Shown: positions 44,800 to 54,289, numbered from the stretch's first letter. The stretch is 64,000 nucleotides of DNA from Pseudomonas lurida (GCF_013522705.1 NZ_JAAMRE010000001.1:186001-250000); one strand, 5' to 3'. The notes: a model not told the origin generated them from the letters alone. Numbers and translations are program-made.

Positions 44800-46113
44800 A
44801 TGCATAAAACCAGACTCGCCTTACTGATCATGCTCGCCGGCACTCTTGCCGCCTGTGGCGAAAGCTCCACGTTGCAGATCAGCGACGGCACCGGGCCATC
44901 GCCTAACCTGCCGGAACCGAACAAGACGCTGATCCCCACCGTCAATATCGCCCCTGCCATCGGCTGGCCCGAGGGCGTCAAGCCCACCGCAGCACCCGGC
45001 CTGCAGGTGAGCGCTTTTGCCGAAGGCCTGGACCACCCGCGCTGGCTGTACGTATTGCCCAATGGCGACGTGCTGGTAGCTGAAACCAATGCGCCGCCCA
45101 AGCCGGACGATTCGAAGGGGGTGCGTGGCTGGGTAATGGAAAAAGTCATGAGTCGCGCAGGCGCCGGTGTACCCAGCCCGAACCGCATCACCCTGCTGCG
45201 CGATGCCGACCACGACGGCGTGGCCGAAACCCGTACGGTGTTCCTGGAGAACCTCAATTCGCCGTTCGGCATGACGCTGGTGGGCAATGACTTGTACGTG
45301 GCCGACTCGGACAAACTGCTGCGTTTCCCCTACCAGCCAGGTGAAACCGCGATCAAGCAAGCCGGCACTAAAGTCGTGGACCTGCCGGGCGGCCCGCTGA
45401 ATCACCATTGGACGAAAAACGTGGTGGCCAGCAAGGATGGCAACCAGTTGTATGTGAGTGTGGGCTCCAACAGCAACGTCGGCGAAAACGGCCTGGAGGC
45501 CGAACAGGGCCGCGCCGCGATCTGGGAAGTCGACCGCGCCAGCGGCCAGCACCGCCTCTTCGCCTCAGGCTTGCGCAACCCCAACGGCATGGCGTGGGAA
45601 CCCCAGAGCGGCAAGTTGTGGACCGCAGTGAATGAGCGCGACGAAATTGGCAGCGACCTGGTGCCGGACTACATCACCTCGGTCAAGGACGGCGCTTTCT
45701 ATGGCTGGCCTTTCAGCTACTACGGCCAGCACGTGGACGAACGCGTCACGCCGCAGAACCCGGATCTGGTGGCCAAGGCCATCGCCCCGGATTACGCGGT
45801 AGGGCCACATACCGCCTCTCTGGGCCTGACCTTCGCCGACGGCAGCAAGTTGCCAGCCGCCTACAGCAACGGCGCCTTTATCGGCCAGCACGGCTCGTGG
45901 AACCGCAAACCCCACAGCGGCTACAAAGTGATCTTCGTGCCATTCGAGGGCGGCCAGCCCAAAGGGCAACCGCTGGATGTACTGACCGGCTTCCTCGATA
46001 AAGATGAGAAAGCCATGGGCCGGCCGGTGGGCGTGGTGATTGATCGGCAAGGCGATTTGCTGGTGGCCGATGATGTCGGGAATAAGGTGTGGCGGGTGTC
46101 GGCCGCTCGATAG
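44800..46113 (+). CDS. Sorbosone dehydrogenase-like PQQ-type lipoprotein
   Basis: A 437-residue protein of the soluble glucose/L-sorbosone dehydrogenase beta-propeller family. It has a lipobox (LAAC, Cys19) and so should be anchored in the membrane facing the periplasm. Family segments: [61 protein letters not shown] and [19 protein letters not shown]. The cofactor would be PQQ, but the substrate is not established for this branch. AAGGAGA before ATG 44800 is strong. It is divergent from the cob operon. Confidence 0.85.
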   Translation: MHKTRLALLIMLAGTLAACGESSTLQISDGTGPSPNLPEPNKTLIPTVNIAPAIGWPEGVKPTAAPGLQVSAFAEGLDHPRWLYVLPNGDVLVAETNAPPKPDDSKGVRGWVMEKVMSRAGAGVPSPNRITLLRDADHDGVAETRTVFLENLNSPFGMTLVGNDLYVADSDKLLRFPYQPGETAIKQAGTKVVDLPGGPLNHHWTKNVVASKDGNQLYVSVGSNSNVGENGLEAEQGRAAIWEVDRASGQHRLFASGLRNPNGMAWEPQSGKLWTAVNERDEIGSDLVPDYITSVKDGAFYGWPFSYYGQHVDERVTPQNPDLVAKAIAPDYAVGPHTASLGLTFADGSKLPAAYSNGAFIGQHGSWNRKPHSGYKVIFVPFEGGQPKGQPLDVLTGFLDKDEKAMGRPVGVVIDRQGDLLVADDVGNKVWRVSAAR

Positions 46114-46126
46114 GCGCTGTGAAAAC

Positions 46127-46155
46127 CTGTGGGAGGGCGTTGCACCCTCCCACAG
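46127..46155. terminator. REP-like hairpin between convergent genes
   Basis: CTGTGGGAGGG and CCCTCCCACAG pair perfectly around CGTTGCA. The arms share the TGTGGGAGG core of the REP family, so it may be a REPIN remnant now acting as a shared transcript end for the sorbosone-dehydrogenase-like gene and the NlpC/P60 gene. Confidence 0.65.
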
Positions 46156-46160
46156 CGGAC

Positions 46161-46700
46161 TCAGGGATTGCGCGCCAGATGCTCAGCCGGCAATACGCGT
46201 TTGGCACTCAAGTAAGCATTCTGCCAATACGCCTTGGACAAGGTGTCCAGCTTTACCGTGCCGCCGGTTTGCGGGGCGTGCACAAAGCGGCCCTCGCCCA
46301 CGTAGATGCCGGCATGGCTGACTTGGGAGCCTGCGCCGGTGGCAAAGAACAACAGATCACCGGTCTGCAGGTTCTGCGCGCTGACGTCCTGCGCACGCAT
46401 GCCGATCAGCTCTCGGGTAGTGCGAGGCAGGGAAATGCCGGCGGCGTCGCGGAACACGAAGCCGATCAGGCCGCTGCAATCAAAGCCTGAATCGGGCGTG
46501 TTGCCGCCCCAGCGATAAGGCGTGCCGACCAGGCCGAGCGCGCGAAACAGCACGTCTTCGGCGACAGGCGAGTCATTCTGGGTGGTATAGGTGAAGACCG
46601 GCTTGGGCTTGACCGCAACAGGCGCGGGCGGTGGCCGGTTGGCGCAGGCGCTGATCAGCGCGGCGCAGAGGATAAGAATCAGGCGGGCCGAGGTCGACAT
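46161..46700 (-). CDS. NlpC/P60 (C40) peptidase lipoprotein
   Basis: A 179-residue cell-wall endopeptidase, lipid-anchored by Cys19 (ISACANR). The catalytic dyad is Cys75 (GFDCSGLIGF) and His129 (QVSHAGIYVG), with His141 as the third polar residue. It would cut peptide cross-links in peptidoglycan. A paralogue lies 144 bases upstream on the same strand (46845-47474), suggesting tandem duplication. Confidence 0.92.
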   Translation of the reverse strand: MSTSARLILILCAALISACANRPPPAPVAVKPKPVFTYTTQNDSPVAEDVLFRALGLVGTPYRWGGNTPDSGFDCSGLIGFVFRDAAGISLPRTTRELIGMRAQDVSAQNLQTGDLLFFATGAGSQVSHAGIYVGEGRFVHAPQTGGTVKLDTLSKAYWQNAYLSAKRVLPAEHLARNP

Positions 46701-46844
46701 GTGCAGAACAATCCTGGTCTGGATGCGGCTTTCGCTGCCGAACGTTGAAAACCAGAACGCGCGAGCAAGGCTCGCGCGAACGGATTACAACAATGTCCAG
46801 GGATTCTAGCGCTTACACGTCAAACTTCAAGTATCACTTTAACT

Positions 46845-47474
46845 TTACTTGCTGGCGGTAACCGTGGTCGGAGCCATCGCCAGGGCACGCTTGGCCTCGA
46901 TGAAGGTTTTGCTCCAGTAGCTGTCACCCAGGCTGTCGACTCGGACACCGCCACTGCGACGGCTGCTGGAGTGAATAAACTGGTTATCGCCCAGGTAGAT
47001 ACCGGCGTGGCTTACGCGGCCACGACCACTGGTACTGAAGAAAAGCAGATCGCCGGGCTTGAGGTTGTTACGCGCGACCAGCGGTGCATTAACGTTGATC
47101 ATTTCACGCGTCGAACGCGGCAGATTCATGCCGGCCTCTTCACGGAACAGATAACCGATAAAGCCGCTGCAATCGAAACCGGCTTCCGAGGTGCCGCCGA
47201 AACGGTAGCGAGTACCGATCAGGGACATGCCGCGTTCAAGGATGCTGTCGGCCAGAACTGGAAGCTGGTAAGGCTTGTTGCCGGAGAAGTCGGCCAGTTC
47301 CTTTTCGGTCGCCACTTCTTCCTCATAAACAGTGGAAGACTGGGCTGCGACGAATTTTGCCTGGTTTTGAACCTGTGGTTTCTGCTGTTCCGCCACCTGT
47401 TGAGGGTGGGACGCGCAACCAAACAACAGGGTAACGAGTGCGAGAGGCACGAGGGGTGCGAAGCGATTTAGCAT
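46845..47474 (-). CDS. NlpC/P60 (C40) peptidase lipoprotein, paralogue
   Basis: A 209-residue lipoprotein (lipobox LLFGC, Cys20) with a longer linker before the catalytic domain. Catalytic residues: Cys102 (GFDCSGFIGYLF), His156 (RVSHAGIYLG) and His168. It resembles E. coli MepS/Spr in layout. The start is ATG 47474; a GTG two codons before is also possible. Together with its neighbour it forms a tandem pair with different linkers, which could allow work at different depths in the wall. Confidence 0.92.
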   Translation of the reverse strand: MLNRFAPLVPLALVTLLFGCASHPQQVAEQQKPQVQNQAKFVAAQSSTVYEEEVATEKELADFSGNKPYQLPVLADSILERGMSLIGTRYRFGGTSEAGFDCSGFIGYLFREEAGMNLPRSTREMINVNAPLVARNNLKPGDLLFFSTSGRGRVSHAGIYLGDNQFIHSSSRRSGGVRVDSLGDSYWSKTFIEAKRALAMAPTTVTASK

Positions 47475-47683
47475 GGGCACGACCGTGGCTGATGGATAAA
47501 GAAGCCGCGACTATGCCCTCTATCACATCGATTTGCAAATTCAATCGTGGCTTTTGTGACTTGGCGATTAGACGCTGACATCTAAGCCGTAATTCCATTT
47601 ATCGACAAAATTGCGTAGCTCACCGGGCTTAAATGCAGGTTTTCTGACGCCTGTAAAATGTCGAAACATTGAAAATCAACGAG

Positions 47684-48388
47684 TTACCAACCCAACGTCT
47701 CTTTGAGAAAAGGGATCGTCAATTTTCTTTGCGCCTGCAATGAGGCCTGGTCGAGCTGTTCAAGCAGATCGAACAGCGCGCTCATGCTGCGGGTACCCCG
47801 GGTCAGAATAAAGTGCCCGACTTCATCGGTCAGGTGCAGACCGCGACGCGAGGCGCGTAGTTGCAACGCGCGCAATTTGTCTTCATCGGACAGAGGGCGC
47901 ATCTGGAAGATCAGCGCCAGGGTCAGGCGCGATTTGAGGTCGGCGAGTTTTATCGGTAATTCCCGCGGCGAAGTCGAAGCCGCAATCAACAGGCGCCTGC
48001 CGCTGTCACGCAGGCGGTTGAACAGATGGAACAGTGCCTCTTCCCAATCCGCTTTGCCGGCGATGGCCTGCAGGTCGTCCAGGCACACCAGCTCGTATTG
48101 CTCGAGGTGGTCGAAAATCCCGATACCGCGATCCATCAACTCAGCCAGCGGCAAGTACACCGCCGGTTCGCCCATCTGTTCGAAACGCAGGCACGCGGCC
48201 TGCAACAGATGAGTACGCCCCACGCCGTGCTTGCCCCACAGATAAATCAGGCTTTCAGTCCACCCGGCGTCGGCTTCGCAGAGCCGCTCGACATAGCCGA
48301 GTGCAGCGGCGTTGGCGCCTGGGTAGTAATTGATGAAGGTGGCGTCGTCACGCAGACGCACACCCAAGGGCAGCTGAATCGGTTTCAT
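47684..48388 (-). CDS. hda: DnaA regulatory inactivator Hda
   Basis: A 234-residue DnaA-like AAA+ protein that stimulates ATP hydrolysis by DnaA after loading of the clamp, preventing over-initiation. It has a short N-terminus with the clamp-binding motif QLPLGVRL near residue 5, a Walker A-like GKHGVGRTHLL in which the usual Lys is Arg (normal for Hda), and CLDDLQAIAG as Walker B. It lies near perM and purMN as in other Pseudomonas. Confidence 0.95.
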   Translation of the reverse strand: MKPIQLPLGVRLRDDATFINYYPGANAAALGYVERLCEADAGWTESLIYLWGKHGVGRTHLLQAACLRFEQMGEPAVYLPLAELMDRGIGIFDHLEQYELVCLDDLQAIAGKADWEEALFHLFNRLRDSGRRLLIAASTSPRELPIKLADLKSRLTLALIFQMRPLSDEDKLRALQLRASRRGLHLTDEVGHFILTRGTRSMSALFDLLEQLDQASLQAQRKLTIPFLKETLGW

Positions 48389-48555
48389 GCTGACTGAACG
48401 GCTCCCATCGAACCGTTAGTGGCCTCTGTGAAAAGTTTGCGAAGTTTATACCCGTGACGTCGGGCGCACAATGCAGCAGACCCCAAGCAAAATCAAAGGT
48501 TTGCGTTAACCCGTTGGTTTTAAGCGAATTGTTTGACGCCAAGCCTGCCTGAACG

Positions 48556-48582
48556 CCACACCCGGCGTTGCGCCGGGTGTGG
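48556..48582 (-). terminator. Perfect hairpin after perM
   Basis: CCACACCCGGCG and CGCCGGGTGTGG pair without mismatch around TTG, 11 bases beyond the perM stop. No T-run follows, so it may be a terminator helped by Rho or an RNA-protecting end. Confidence 0.5.
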
Positions 48583-48592
48583 GTCGTAGCGA

Positions 48593-49666
48593 CTACAGGT
48601 CGGGGTCTTCAACCCCGGTATAGACATCCGAATCCTTGTAGAGATCATGCGCATGGCGCACCAGCACCATGATCACCGCCGCCACCGGCAGCGCCAGCAG
48701 GATACCGGTGAAACCGAACAGCTCACCTCCTGCCAGGATCGCGAAGATTACCGCCACCGGGTGCAGACCGATTCGGTCACCGACCAGCAGGGGCGTGAGC
48801 ACCATGCCTTCCAGGGCCTGGCCGACCATAAACACAGCAACAATGCCCAGCATCGGGTACAGGTCACCGCCAAACTGGAAAAGACCCGCCACCAGCGCCG
48901 CGCCGATCCCGATGACGAACCCCATGTACGGCACGATGGCGGCCAGACCGGCAATCAGGCCGATCAACAGACCCAGCTCCAGGCCAATAGCCATCAAGCC
49001 TGCGGCATAGATAATCCCCAGTGCCAGCATCACCAGCAACTGGCCCCGCACGAATGCACCCAGGACTTCATGGCACTCTTCGGCCAGGGACACAATGCGC
49101 TCTTCGCGGTCACGCGGCAGCAGGCTGCGGACCTTGGCCATCATGATGTCCCAGTCACGCAGCAGGTAAAACGCCACCACCGGAATCAGCACCAGGTTGG
49201 TCAACCAGCCGATCAATGCCAGGCCGGACGCCGTGGCCTGGCTGAGTACCACCCCGACGATGTCGCCGGTCTGGCCCATATGCTCGCTGATCGCCGCCTT
49301 GACCTTGTCGAACTTCCAGAAGCCATCCGAAAGCCCCAGCTTGGCCTGGGCCCACGGCATCGCCGTGTGCTGCAGCCAGTCGAGCATTTGCGGCGCCAGT
49401 TCGTACAGCCGGTACAACTGCTTGACCAGCATCGGCACCAGCACCAGCACCAGAGCCGTGATGATCAAGGTGAACAGCGCGAACACCGTGACAACACCGA
49501 GCGTGCGCGACAGGCCAGCCTTCTCCAGGCGATCCACCACCGGATCGAACAGATAGGCCAACAGCAACGCGACCAGGAACGGCGTCAGGATCGAATGCAG
49601 CAAAAACACAAAAACGCACAGCAGGACGATCCCGCCAAGCCACACCCAACGACGCGTATCCGCCAT
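48593..49666 (-). CDS. AI-2E-family transporter / PerM-like permease
   Basis: A 357-residue inner-membrane protein with about eight helices: two near the N-terminus (WVWLGGIVLLCVFVFLLHSI, FLVALLLAYLFDPVVDRLEK), a long periplasmic stretch, and the conserved IGLIAGLAAIVPYMGFVIG and GMVLTPLLVGDRIGLHPVAV motifs of the family. The substrate is not known; the name AI-2E comes from one member. ATG 49666 follows GGAG by 6 bases; ATG 49678 is also in frame. Confidence 0.9.
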   Translation of the reverse strand: MADTRRWVWLGGIVLLCVFVFLLHSILTPFLVALLLAYLFDPVVDRLEKAGLSRTLGVVTVFALFTLIITALVLVLVPMLVKQLYRLYELAPQMLDWLQHTAMPWAQAKLGLSDGFWKFDKVKAAISEHMGQTGDIVGVVLSQATASGLALIGWLTNLVLIPVVAFYLLRDWDIMMAKVRSLLPRDREERIVSLAEECHEVLGAFVRGQLLVMLALGIIYAAGLMAIGLELGLLIGLIAGLAAIVPYMGFVIGIGAALVAGLFQFGGDLYPMLGIVAVFMVGQALEGMVLTPLLVGDRIGLHPVAVIFAILAGGELFGFTGILLALPVAAVIMVLVRHAHDLYKDSDVYTGVEDPDL

Positions 49667-49710
49667 AAACCACTCCATTTATTTGCTTCTATCTATATAA
49701 GGAAGAACAT

Positions 49711-50742
49711 TTACCAGCGAAACCGCAGTTGCGCCTGGGGTTCGGGTGCGCTGGCCGGTGGCGTTCCATCGCCCACAGGCTGCGCTTCACCTGCCGCAAT
49801 CTCCTGCAACTTGCCCAGGCTCAACTGGGTGCGCAACTGCTCGGCGTTGCCATTGACGCGATACACAATGCGATTGCCATCAACCAGCAGCGGCTGAGCG
49901 CCAAATGGCTCCAGCAGATGCCCCAGGGTCGCATAGCGCTCCAGATTCATGCCCTGCACCTCCAGTAACTGCTCAGTGCTGACACCGGGCTTGACCGCAA
50001 AGCGTGGCGCCAGCTTCTGGCTGACCGCCAGCATCACCGCATCCGCCAGCGCAGCCGTGTCTGTGCCTTGGGCGGTGCCCTGCTCGGCCTTGTCGCCCAA
50101 CCACAGGCGCCACTTGGCCTGCCATTGATTGCCTTCCTGACGCGCGTGCACCGCCAGCAAGGCGTCGGCACCGTAGCGTTCGGAAGCGGCGCGCAACGGC
50201 GTGGCATCGGCGCTTTCCAGATTCGGCGCGGTGGCCACCACTTGCTCTTCCAGATCGCCCATGGGCAGACGCAGCGGCAAGCCGCGGTGTTGCGCTGCAC
50301 GGCGCAGGGCCTGGGCAACGGCCTGGCCATCGCCGACCAGGCTGCTGCCTTCGGTGGAGTCGTTCAGCCACCAGCCCAGGATCGAGGGCCGATTGCTGCC
50401 CCAGATCGACAGGCCCGCGTCACGCAACGCGCGGTCGGTACTCACCGGGTCGAAATCCACCTGCAGGCTTTCCGGCGGACCGGCGTCGTAGCCGTACTGG
50501 CTGATGATTTGCTGCGGGTCTTTGCGCACCGCCGCCAGGCCCGGCCCTTCGGCGGCCTTGGCATCGCCGGTCAGGCGAATCACCAGCGTCTGCACCGCGC
50601 GCTGGGTGGCCTGGTCGCGCTCCTGGGGCGACTGGCTGCTGACCGGTTCAAGTACTTGATAAAGGCCATTGAGGGTTTCGGCATGACTCGCCAGGCTGAC
50701 CAACGACAAACAGCCCACAAAAAACACATTACACAGACGCAT
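49711..50742 (-). CDS. DUF2066 domain protein
   Basis: A 343-residue exported protein with a signal peptide (MRLCNVFFVGCLSLVSLASHA) and the DUF2066 domain (LNGLYQVLEPVSSQSPQERD, WWLNDSTEGSSLVGDGQAVA). The C-terminal tail is Pro/Ala-rich. GGGAATC lies before ATG 50742; the frame is open further upstream. The gene is divergent from purM. The function of DUF2066 is unknown. Confidence 0.85.
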   Translation of the reverse strand: MRLCNVFFVGCLSLVSLASHAETLNGLYQVLEPVSSQSPQERDQATQRAVQTLVIRLTGDAKAAEGPGLAAVRKDPQQIISQYGYDAGPPESLQVDFDPVSTDRALRDAGLSIWGSNRPSILGWWLNDSTEGSSLVGDGQAVAQALRRAAQHRGLPLRLPMGDLEEQVVATAPNLESADATPLRAASERYGADALLAVHARQEGNQWQAKWRLWLGDKAEQGTAQGTDTAALADAVMLAVSQKLAPRFAVKPGVSTEQLLEVQGMNLERYATLGHLLEPFGAQPLLVDGNRIVYRVNGNAEQLRTQLSLGKLQEIAAGEAQPVGDGTPPASAPEPQAQLRFRW

Positions 50743-51098
50743 GAAAGATTCCCGAACGACAGATTTAGCGGCTGGAACAAACCGCGCGAACTCGGTTTCG
50801 CCAGGCTGTGACCATGGCAACCGGTGAAACATTCGCGGGGTCTCGGTAAGTTTTCGTACTGTCACAGTACTAGCGGATTCAAGGCTATACCTTAATACGC
50901 GCTGAAGCCGAGCCGATTAGCATTTTTTAATCCGCTTTTTTAGTCGATATGGCCCTGCCCGTCGGCCCGAGGATGGCCGCTGCCCCGCAAGCCTGATAAA
51001 ATCGCGCGCCTTCGCAGACCGTCAACGGCTGGGCCTCTTTTTCAAACGCCCCCGCCCGCCCGGTCGTTACCCAGAAATCCCCCCTAAAGGCCTGGATC
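50743..51098. other. Divergent regulatory region between the DUF2066 gene and purM
   Basis: A 356-base gap without a gene. It contains the palindrome GTACTGTCACAGTAC at 50856-50870 and an A/T-rich stretch around 50925-50945 (TTTTTTAATCCGCTTTTTTAG). No PurR box of the E. coli type was seen. Confidence 0.5.
50856..50870. promoter_or_regulatory. Perfect odd palindrome upstream of purM and the DUF2066 gene
   Basis: GTACTGT-C-ACAGTAC is a perfect 15-base palindrome centred on C63. It is 114 bases before the DUF2066 start and 229 before purM. It looks like a site for a dimeric regulator of unknown identity. Confidence 0.4.
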
Positions 51099-52157
51099 AT
51101 GAGCAAGCAACCCTCCCTGAGCTACAAGGACGCCGGTGTAGACATCGACGCCGGTGAAGCATTGGTCGAACGCATCAAGAGCGTCGCCAAGCGCACTGCG
51201 CGCCCTGAAGTCATGGGCGGCCTGGGCGGTTTTGGCGCCCTCTGCGAAATCCCGGCCGGCTACAAGCAGCCTGTGCTGGTGTCCGGCACCGACGGTGTGG
51301 GCACCAAGCTGCGTCTGGCCCTGAACCTGAACAAGCACGACAGCATCGGCATCGACCTGGTAGCCATGTGCGTCAACGACCTGGTGGTGTGTGGCGCCGA
51401 GCCGCTGTTCTTCCTCGACTACTACGCCACCGGCAAGCTGAACGTGGACACCGCGGCACAAGTGGTCACCGGCATCGGCGCCGGCTGCGAGCTGGCGGGT
51501 TGCTCCCTGGTGGGCGGCGAAACCGCTGAAATGCCGGGCATGTACGAAGGCGAAGACTACGACCTGGCCGGCTTCTGCGTCGGCGTGGTGGAAAAAGCCG
51601 ACATCATCGACGGCTCCAAAGTGGCCGCCGGCGACGCCCTCCTCGCCCTGCCATCCTCCGGTCCTCACTCCAACGGCTACTCGCTGATCCGCAAGATCAT
51701 CGAAGTGTCCGGTGCCGACATCGAAAACACCCAGCTCGACGGCAAACCGCTGACCGACCTGCTGATGGCGCCAACCCGCATCTACGTCAAGCCACTGCTC
51801 AAGCTGATCAAGGACACCGGCGCGGTAAAAGCCATGGCCCACATCACCGGCGGCGGCCTGCTGGACAACATCCCGCGCGTGCTGCCAAAAGGCGCCCAGG
51901 CCATCGTCGACGTGGCCAGCTGGCAGCGCCCTGCGGTGTTCGACTGGCTGCAGGAAAAAGGCAACGTCAACGAGACCGAAATGCACCGCGTGTTGAACTG
52001 CGGCGTAGGCATGGTCATCTGCGTGGCGCAGGAACATGTGGAAACCGCGCTGAACGTATTGCGCGAAGCCGGCGAGCAGCCTTGGGTCATCGGCCAGATC
52101 GCCACCGCTGCGCAAGGCGCGGCTCAGGTTGAACTGAAGAACCTTAAGGCGCACTGA
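51099..52157 (+). CDS. purM: Phosphoribosylformylglycinamidine cyclo-ligase PurM (AIR synthase)
   Basis: A 352-residue enzyme of purine synthesis that closes the imidazole ring using ATP. Family motifs: the N-terminal [24 protein letters not shown], the [12 protein letters not shown] segment and [16 protein letters not shown]. Length and motif order are normal. The TGA overlaps the purN ATG by one base, so translation is probably coupled. Confidence 0.98.
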   Translation: MSKQPSLSYKDAGVDIDAGEALVERIKSVAKRTARPEVMGGLGGFGALCEIPAGYKQPVLVSGTDGVGTKLRLALNLNKHDSIGIDLVAMCVNDLVVCGAEPLFFLDYYATGKLNVDTAAQVVTGIGAGCELAGCSLVGGETAEMPGMYEGEDYDLAGFCVGVVEKADIIDGSKVAAGDALLALPSSGPHSNGYSLIRKIIEVSGADIENTQLDGKPLTDLLMAPTRIYVKPLLKLIKDTGAVKAMAHITGGGLLDNIPRVLPKGAQAIVDVASWQRPAVFDWLQEKGNVNETEMHRVLNCGVGMVICVAQEHVETALNVLREAGEQPWVIGQIATAAQGAAQVELKNLKAH

Positions 52158-52807
52158 TGCCTGCAACCTGTGATGTCGTGGTGCTGCTCTCCGGCACCGG
52201 CAGTAACTTGCAGGCCCTGATCGACAGCACGCGCACCGGCGACAGCCCGGTGCGCATCGCTGCGGTGATTTCCAACCGCAGCGACGCCTACGGCCTGCAA
52301 CGCGCCAGGGATGCGGGGATCGAAACCCGCTCGCTGGATCACAAGGCGTTCGACGGCCGCGAGGCCTTCGACCGCGCCCTGGTCGAACTGATCGACGCCT
52401 TCAACCCCAAGCTGGTGGTACTGGCCGGCTTCATGCGCATCCTCAGCGGCGATTTCGTGCGCCATTACGCCGGGCGCCTGCTGAATATCCACCCTTCCCT
52501 GCTGCCCAAATACAAGGGCATGCATACCCATCAGCGTGCCCTCGACGCCGGTGACCGCGAGCATGGCTGCAGCGTGCACTTCGTCACCGAGGAACTCGAT
52601 GGCGGCCCTCTGGTCGTACAGGCAGTGGTTCCGGTAGAGTCTGACGACTCGGCGCAGACGCTTGCGCAACGGGTTCACACCCAGGAACACAGGATTTACC
52701 CGCTGGCGGTTCGCTGGTTTGCCGAGGGGCGGTTGATTCTCGGTGACCAGGGTGCATTATTGGACGGTCAGTTACTCGCGGCCAGCGGCCACTTGATTCG
52801 AACCTAG
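52157..52807 (+). CDS. purN: Phosphoribosylglycinamide formyltransferase PurN
   Basis: A 216-residue enzyme that transfers a formyl group from 10-formyltetrahydrofolate to GAR. The catalytic Asn-His-Asp set is visible as HPSLLPKYKG (with the preceding LLNI) and the CSVHFVTEELDGGP stretch, and the GTGSNLQALID N-terminal motif binds the phosphate. It overlaps purM by one base and is followed 8 bases later by the DUF3108 gene. Confidence 0.96.
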   Translation: MPATCDVVVLLSGTGSNLQALIDSTRTGDSPVRIAAVISNRSDAYGLQRARDAGIETRSLDHKAFDGREAFDRALVELIDAFNPKLVVLAGFMRILSGDFVRHYAGRLLNIHPSLLPKYKGMHTHQRALDAGDREHGCSVHFVTEELDGGPLVVQAVVPVESDDSAQTLAQRVHTQEHRIYPLAVRWFAEGRLILGDQGALLDGQLLAASGHLIRT

Positions 52808-52815
52808 GAGATTTT

Positions 52816-53529
52816 ATGCGTCGCGCCTTGCTCTTCGCTTTTGCGCTATTCGCCTTGCCTGCCGTGCAAGCGGCAGACCTTCATCCCTTCTCCGTAAGCT
52901 ATACCGCCGACTGGAAACAGTTGCCCATGAGTGGTTCGGCCGAACGCAGCCTGACCAAGAACCCAGACGGCACGTGGACCTTGAACTTCAAGGCCTCGAT
53001 GATGATCGCCAGCCTGACCGAAACCAGCGTGATCCTGTTTGACAAGGACAGCCTGCAACCGAAGAGCTACACCTTCGAACGCGGCGGCCTGGGCAAGGCC
53101 AAGAAAATCAACCTGGACTTCGACCAGGCGACCAAGAAAGTCACCGGCTTTGAAAACAAGGACGCGGTCAATGTGCCCCTGCAAAGCGGCATGCTCGATA
53201 AGTCGACCTACCAGTTGGCCCTGCAGCGTGACGTCGCCGCCGGCAAAAAGAGCATGAGCTACAACGTGGTGGAAGGCACCGACGTCGACACCTATGACTT
53301 CCGTGTAATCGGCCCGGAAAAAGTACAGACCAAGGTCGGCGCCATCGACGCGATCAAGGTCGAGCGCGTGCGTGATCCGACGCAAAGCAAGCGCATCACG
53401 CAGATGTGGTTTGCCAAGGACCAGGGCGGCATCCTGGTTGCCCTGCGCCAGGTCGAGACCGACGGCAAGGAATACAACATCATGCTGCAGGACGGCAAAG
53501 TTGACGGTAAAGAGGTCAAAGGCAGCTGA
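52816..53529 (+). CDS. DUF3108 domain protein
   Basis: A 237-residue exported protein with a signal peptide (MRRALLFAFALFALPAVQA) and a beta-rich domain (FSVSYTADWKQLPMSGSAER, EGTDVDTYDFRVIGPEKVQT). The family is often found behind purN in Pseudomonas; function unknown. AGGAG is 7 bases before ATG 52816. A strong terminator follows. Confidence 0.88.
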   Translation: MRRALLFAFALFALPAVQAADLHPFSVSYTADWKQLPMSGSAERSLTKNPDGTWTLNFKASMMIASLTETSVILFDKDSLQPKSYTFERGGLGKAKKINLDFDQATKKVTGFENKDAVNVPLQSGMLDKSTYQLALQRDVAAGKKSMSYNVVEGTDVDTYDFRVIGPEKVQTKVGAIDAIKVERVRDPTQSKRITQMWFAKDQGGILVALRQVETDGKEYNIMLQDGKVDGKEVKGS

Positions 53530-53548
53530 TCCAAACGCAAGACCAGGA

Positions 53549-53573
53549 GCCCCGCAAATGCGGGGCTTTTTTT
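53549..53573 (+). terminator. Rho-independent terminator of purMN-DUF3108
   Basis: GCCCCGC and GCGGGGC pair around AAAT, followed by seven T. Confidence 0.93.
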
Positions 53574-53724
53574 CGCCTGGGTTTTGTCGCTCGCACCCGT
53601 GCGATAAGCCTTTGCACATGAAACTTTCGTCATCTAACCCAGCGCTCTAAAGCGCAACGCCTTGGTTTATCTGGCCTGCAGCATTGTTGCGTATGACGCA
53701 ATGAATTGTTGCGGGCAAAACCGG

Positions 53725-53754
53725 TTTACTTAGCAAGCTAACAAAACATATAAC
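53725..53754 (+). promoter_or_regulatory. Promoter with an exact SlyA box in its spacer
   Basis: A probable -35 TTTACT (53725-53730) and -10 TATAAC (53749-53754) are separated by 18 bases. The spacer and the last base of the -35 hold TTAGCAAGCTAA (53730-53741), identical to the published SlyA consensus. Binding there would block RNA polymerase. It lies about 50 bases before the 62-residue gene. Confidence 0.6.
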
Positions 53755-53804
53755 GAAGGCCTGCGACGACTTGCCGCAGATCCACCAGAGATTGGAGCAA
53801 GCAG

Positions 53805-53993
53805 ATGACTGTAAAAGTAACTGAACGCGACGATGCACATATGTCCCACGAAGCCTTGGGCCATGGGATTCACATCTGGGATGTACACCAACAAGACCTG
53901 CTGGTCGGCATGTTTCACAACGAGAGCGACGCTCAGAACTACAAGAACGAGCTCGAAACCCTTGAGATGAGACGCCAGGCACAAAACGTCTGA
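53805..53993 (+). CDS. 62-residue hypothetical protein under SlyA-type control
   Basis: A small acidic cytosolic protein (MTVKVTERDDAHMSHEALG...) with GHGIHIWDVHQQDLLVGMF and a C-terminal helix (ESDAQNYKNELETLEMRR). It has four His residues in the first half. The ATG at 53805 follows GGAGCAAGCAG. The family is not one I recognise. The gene forms its own transcription unit between a SlyA-box promoter and a terminator. Confidence 0.7.
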   Translation: MTVKVTERDDAHMSHEALGHGIHIWDVHQQDLLVGMFHNESDAQNYKNELETLEMRRQAQNV

Positions 53994-54045
53994 ACCGCTG
54001 AAAGTGCGCAGGCGCTGCGTCCACGACACGGAGCACCTGCGAAAC

Positions 54046-54071
54046 AAAACCCCGCCTTCGAGCGGGGTTTT
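54046..54071 (+). terminator. Rho-independent terminator of the 62-residue gene
   Basis: AAAACCCCGC and GCGGGGTTTT pair around CTTCGA. Confidence 0.9.
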
Positions 54072-54289
54072 GCGTGGTCAAGACGGTACTTTTTAATCAC
54101 CGCATAAAACCAGACACGTCTTACAAAAATTGCATCTACGTACTACGGGCTGCGTTAAAAAACCTGAACAGGCCCATTCCAGAGCCTCCCAAGCCCGCCT
54201 CCCCGCCTCCAAAGCGACACAGTTGCCTTGAGACACCCCGCCCCAGCCAAGCGCGAATAAACGTGGGCGTCTATTCGAGTAACAAAAAA

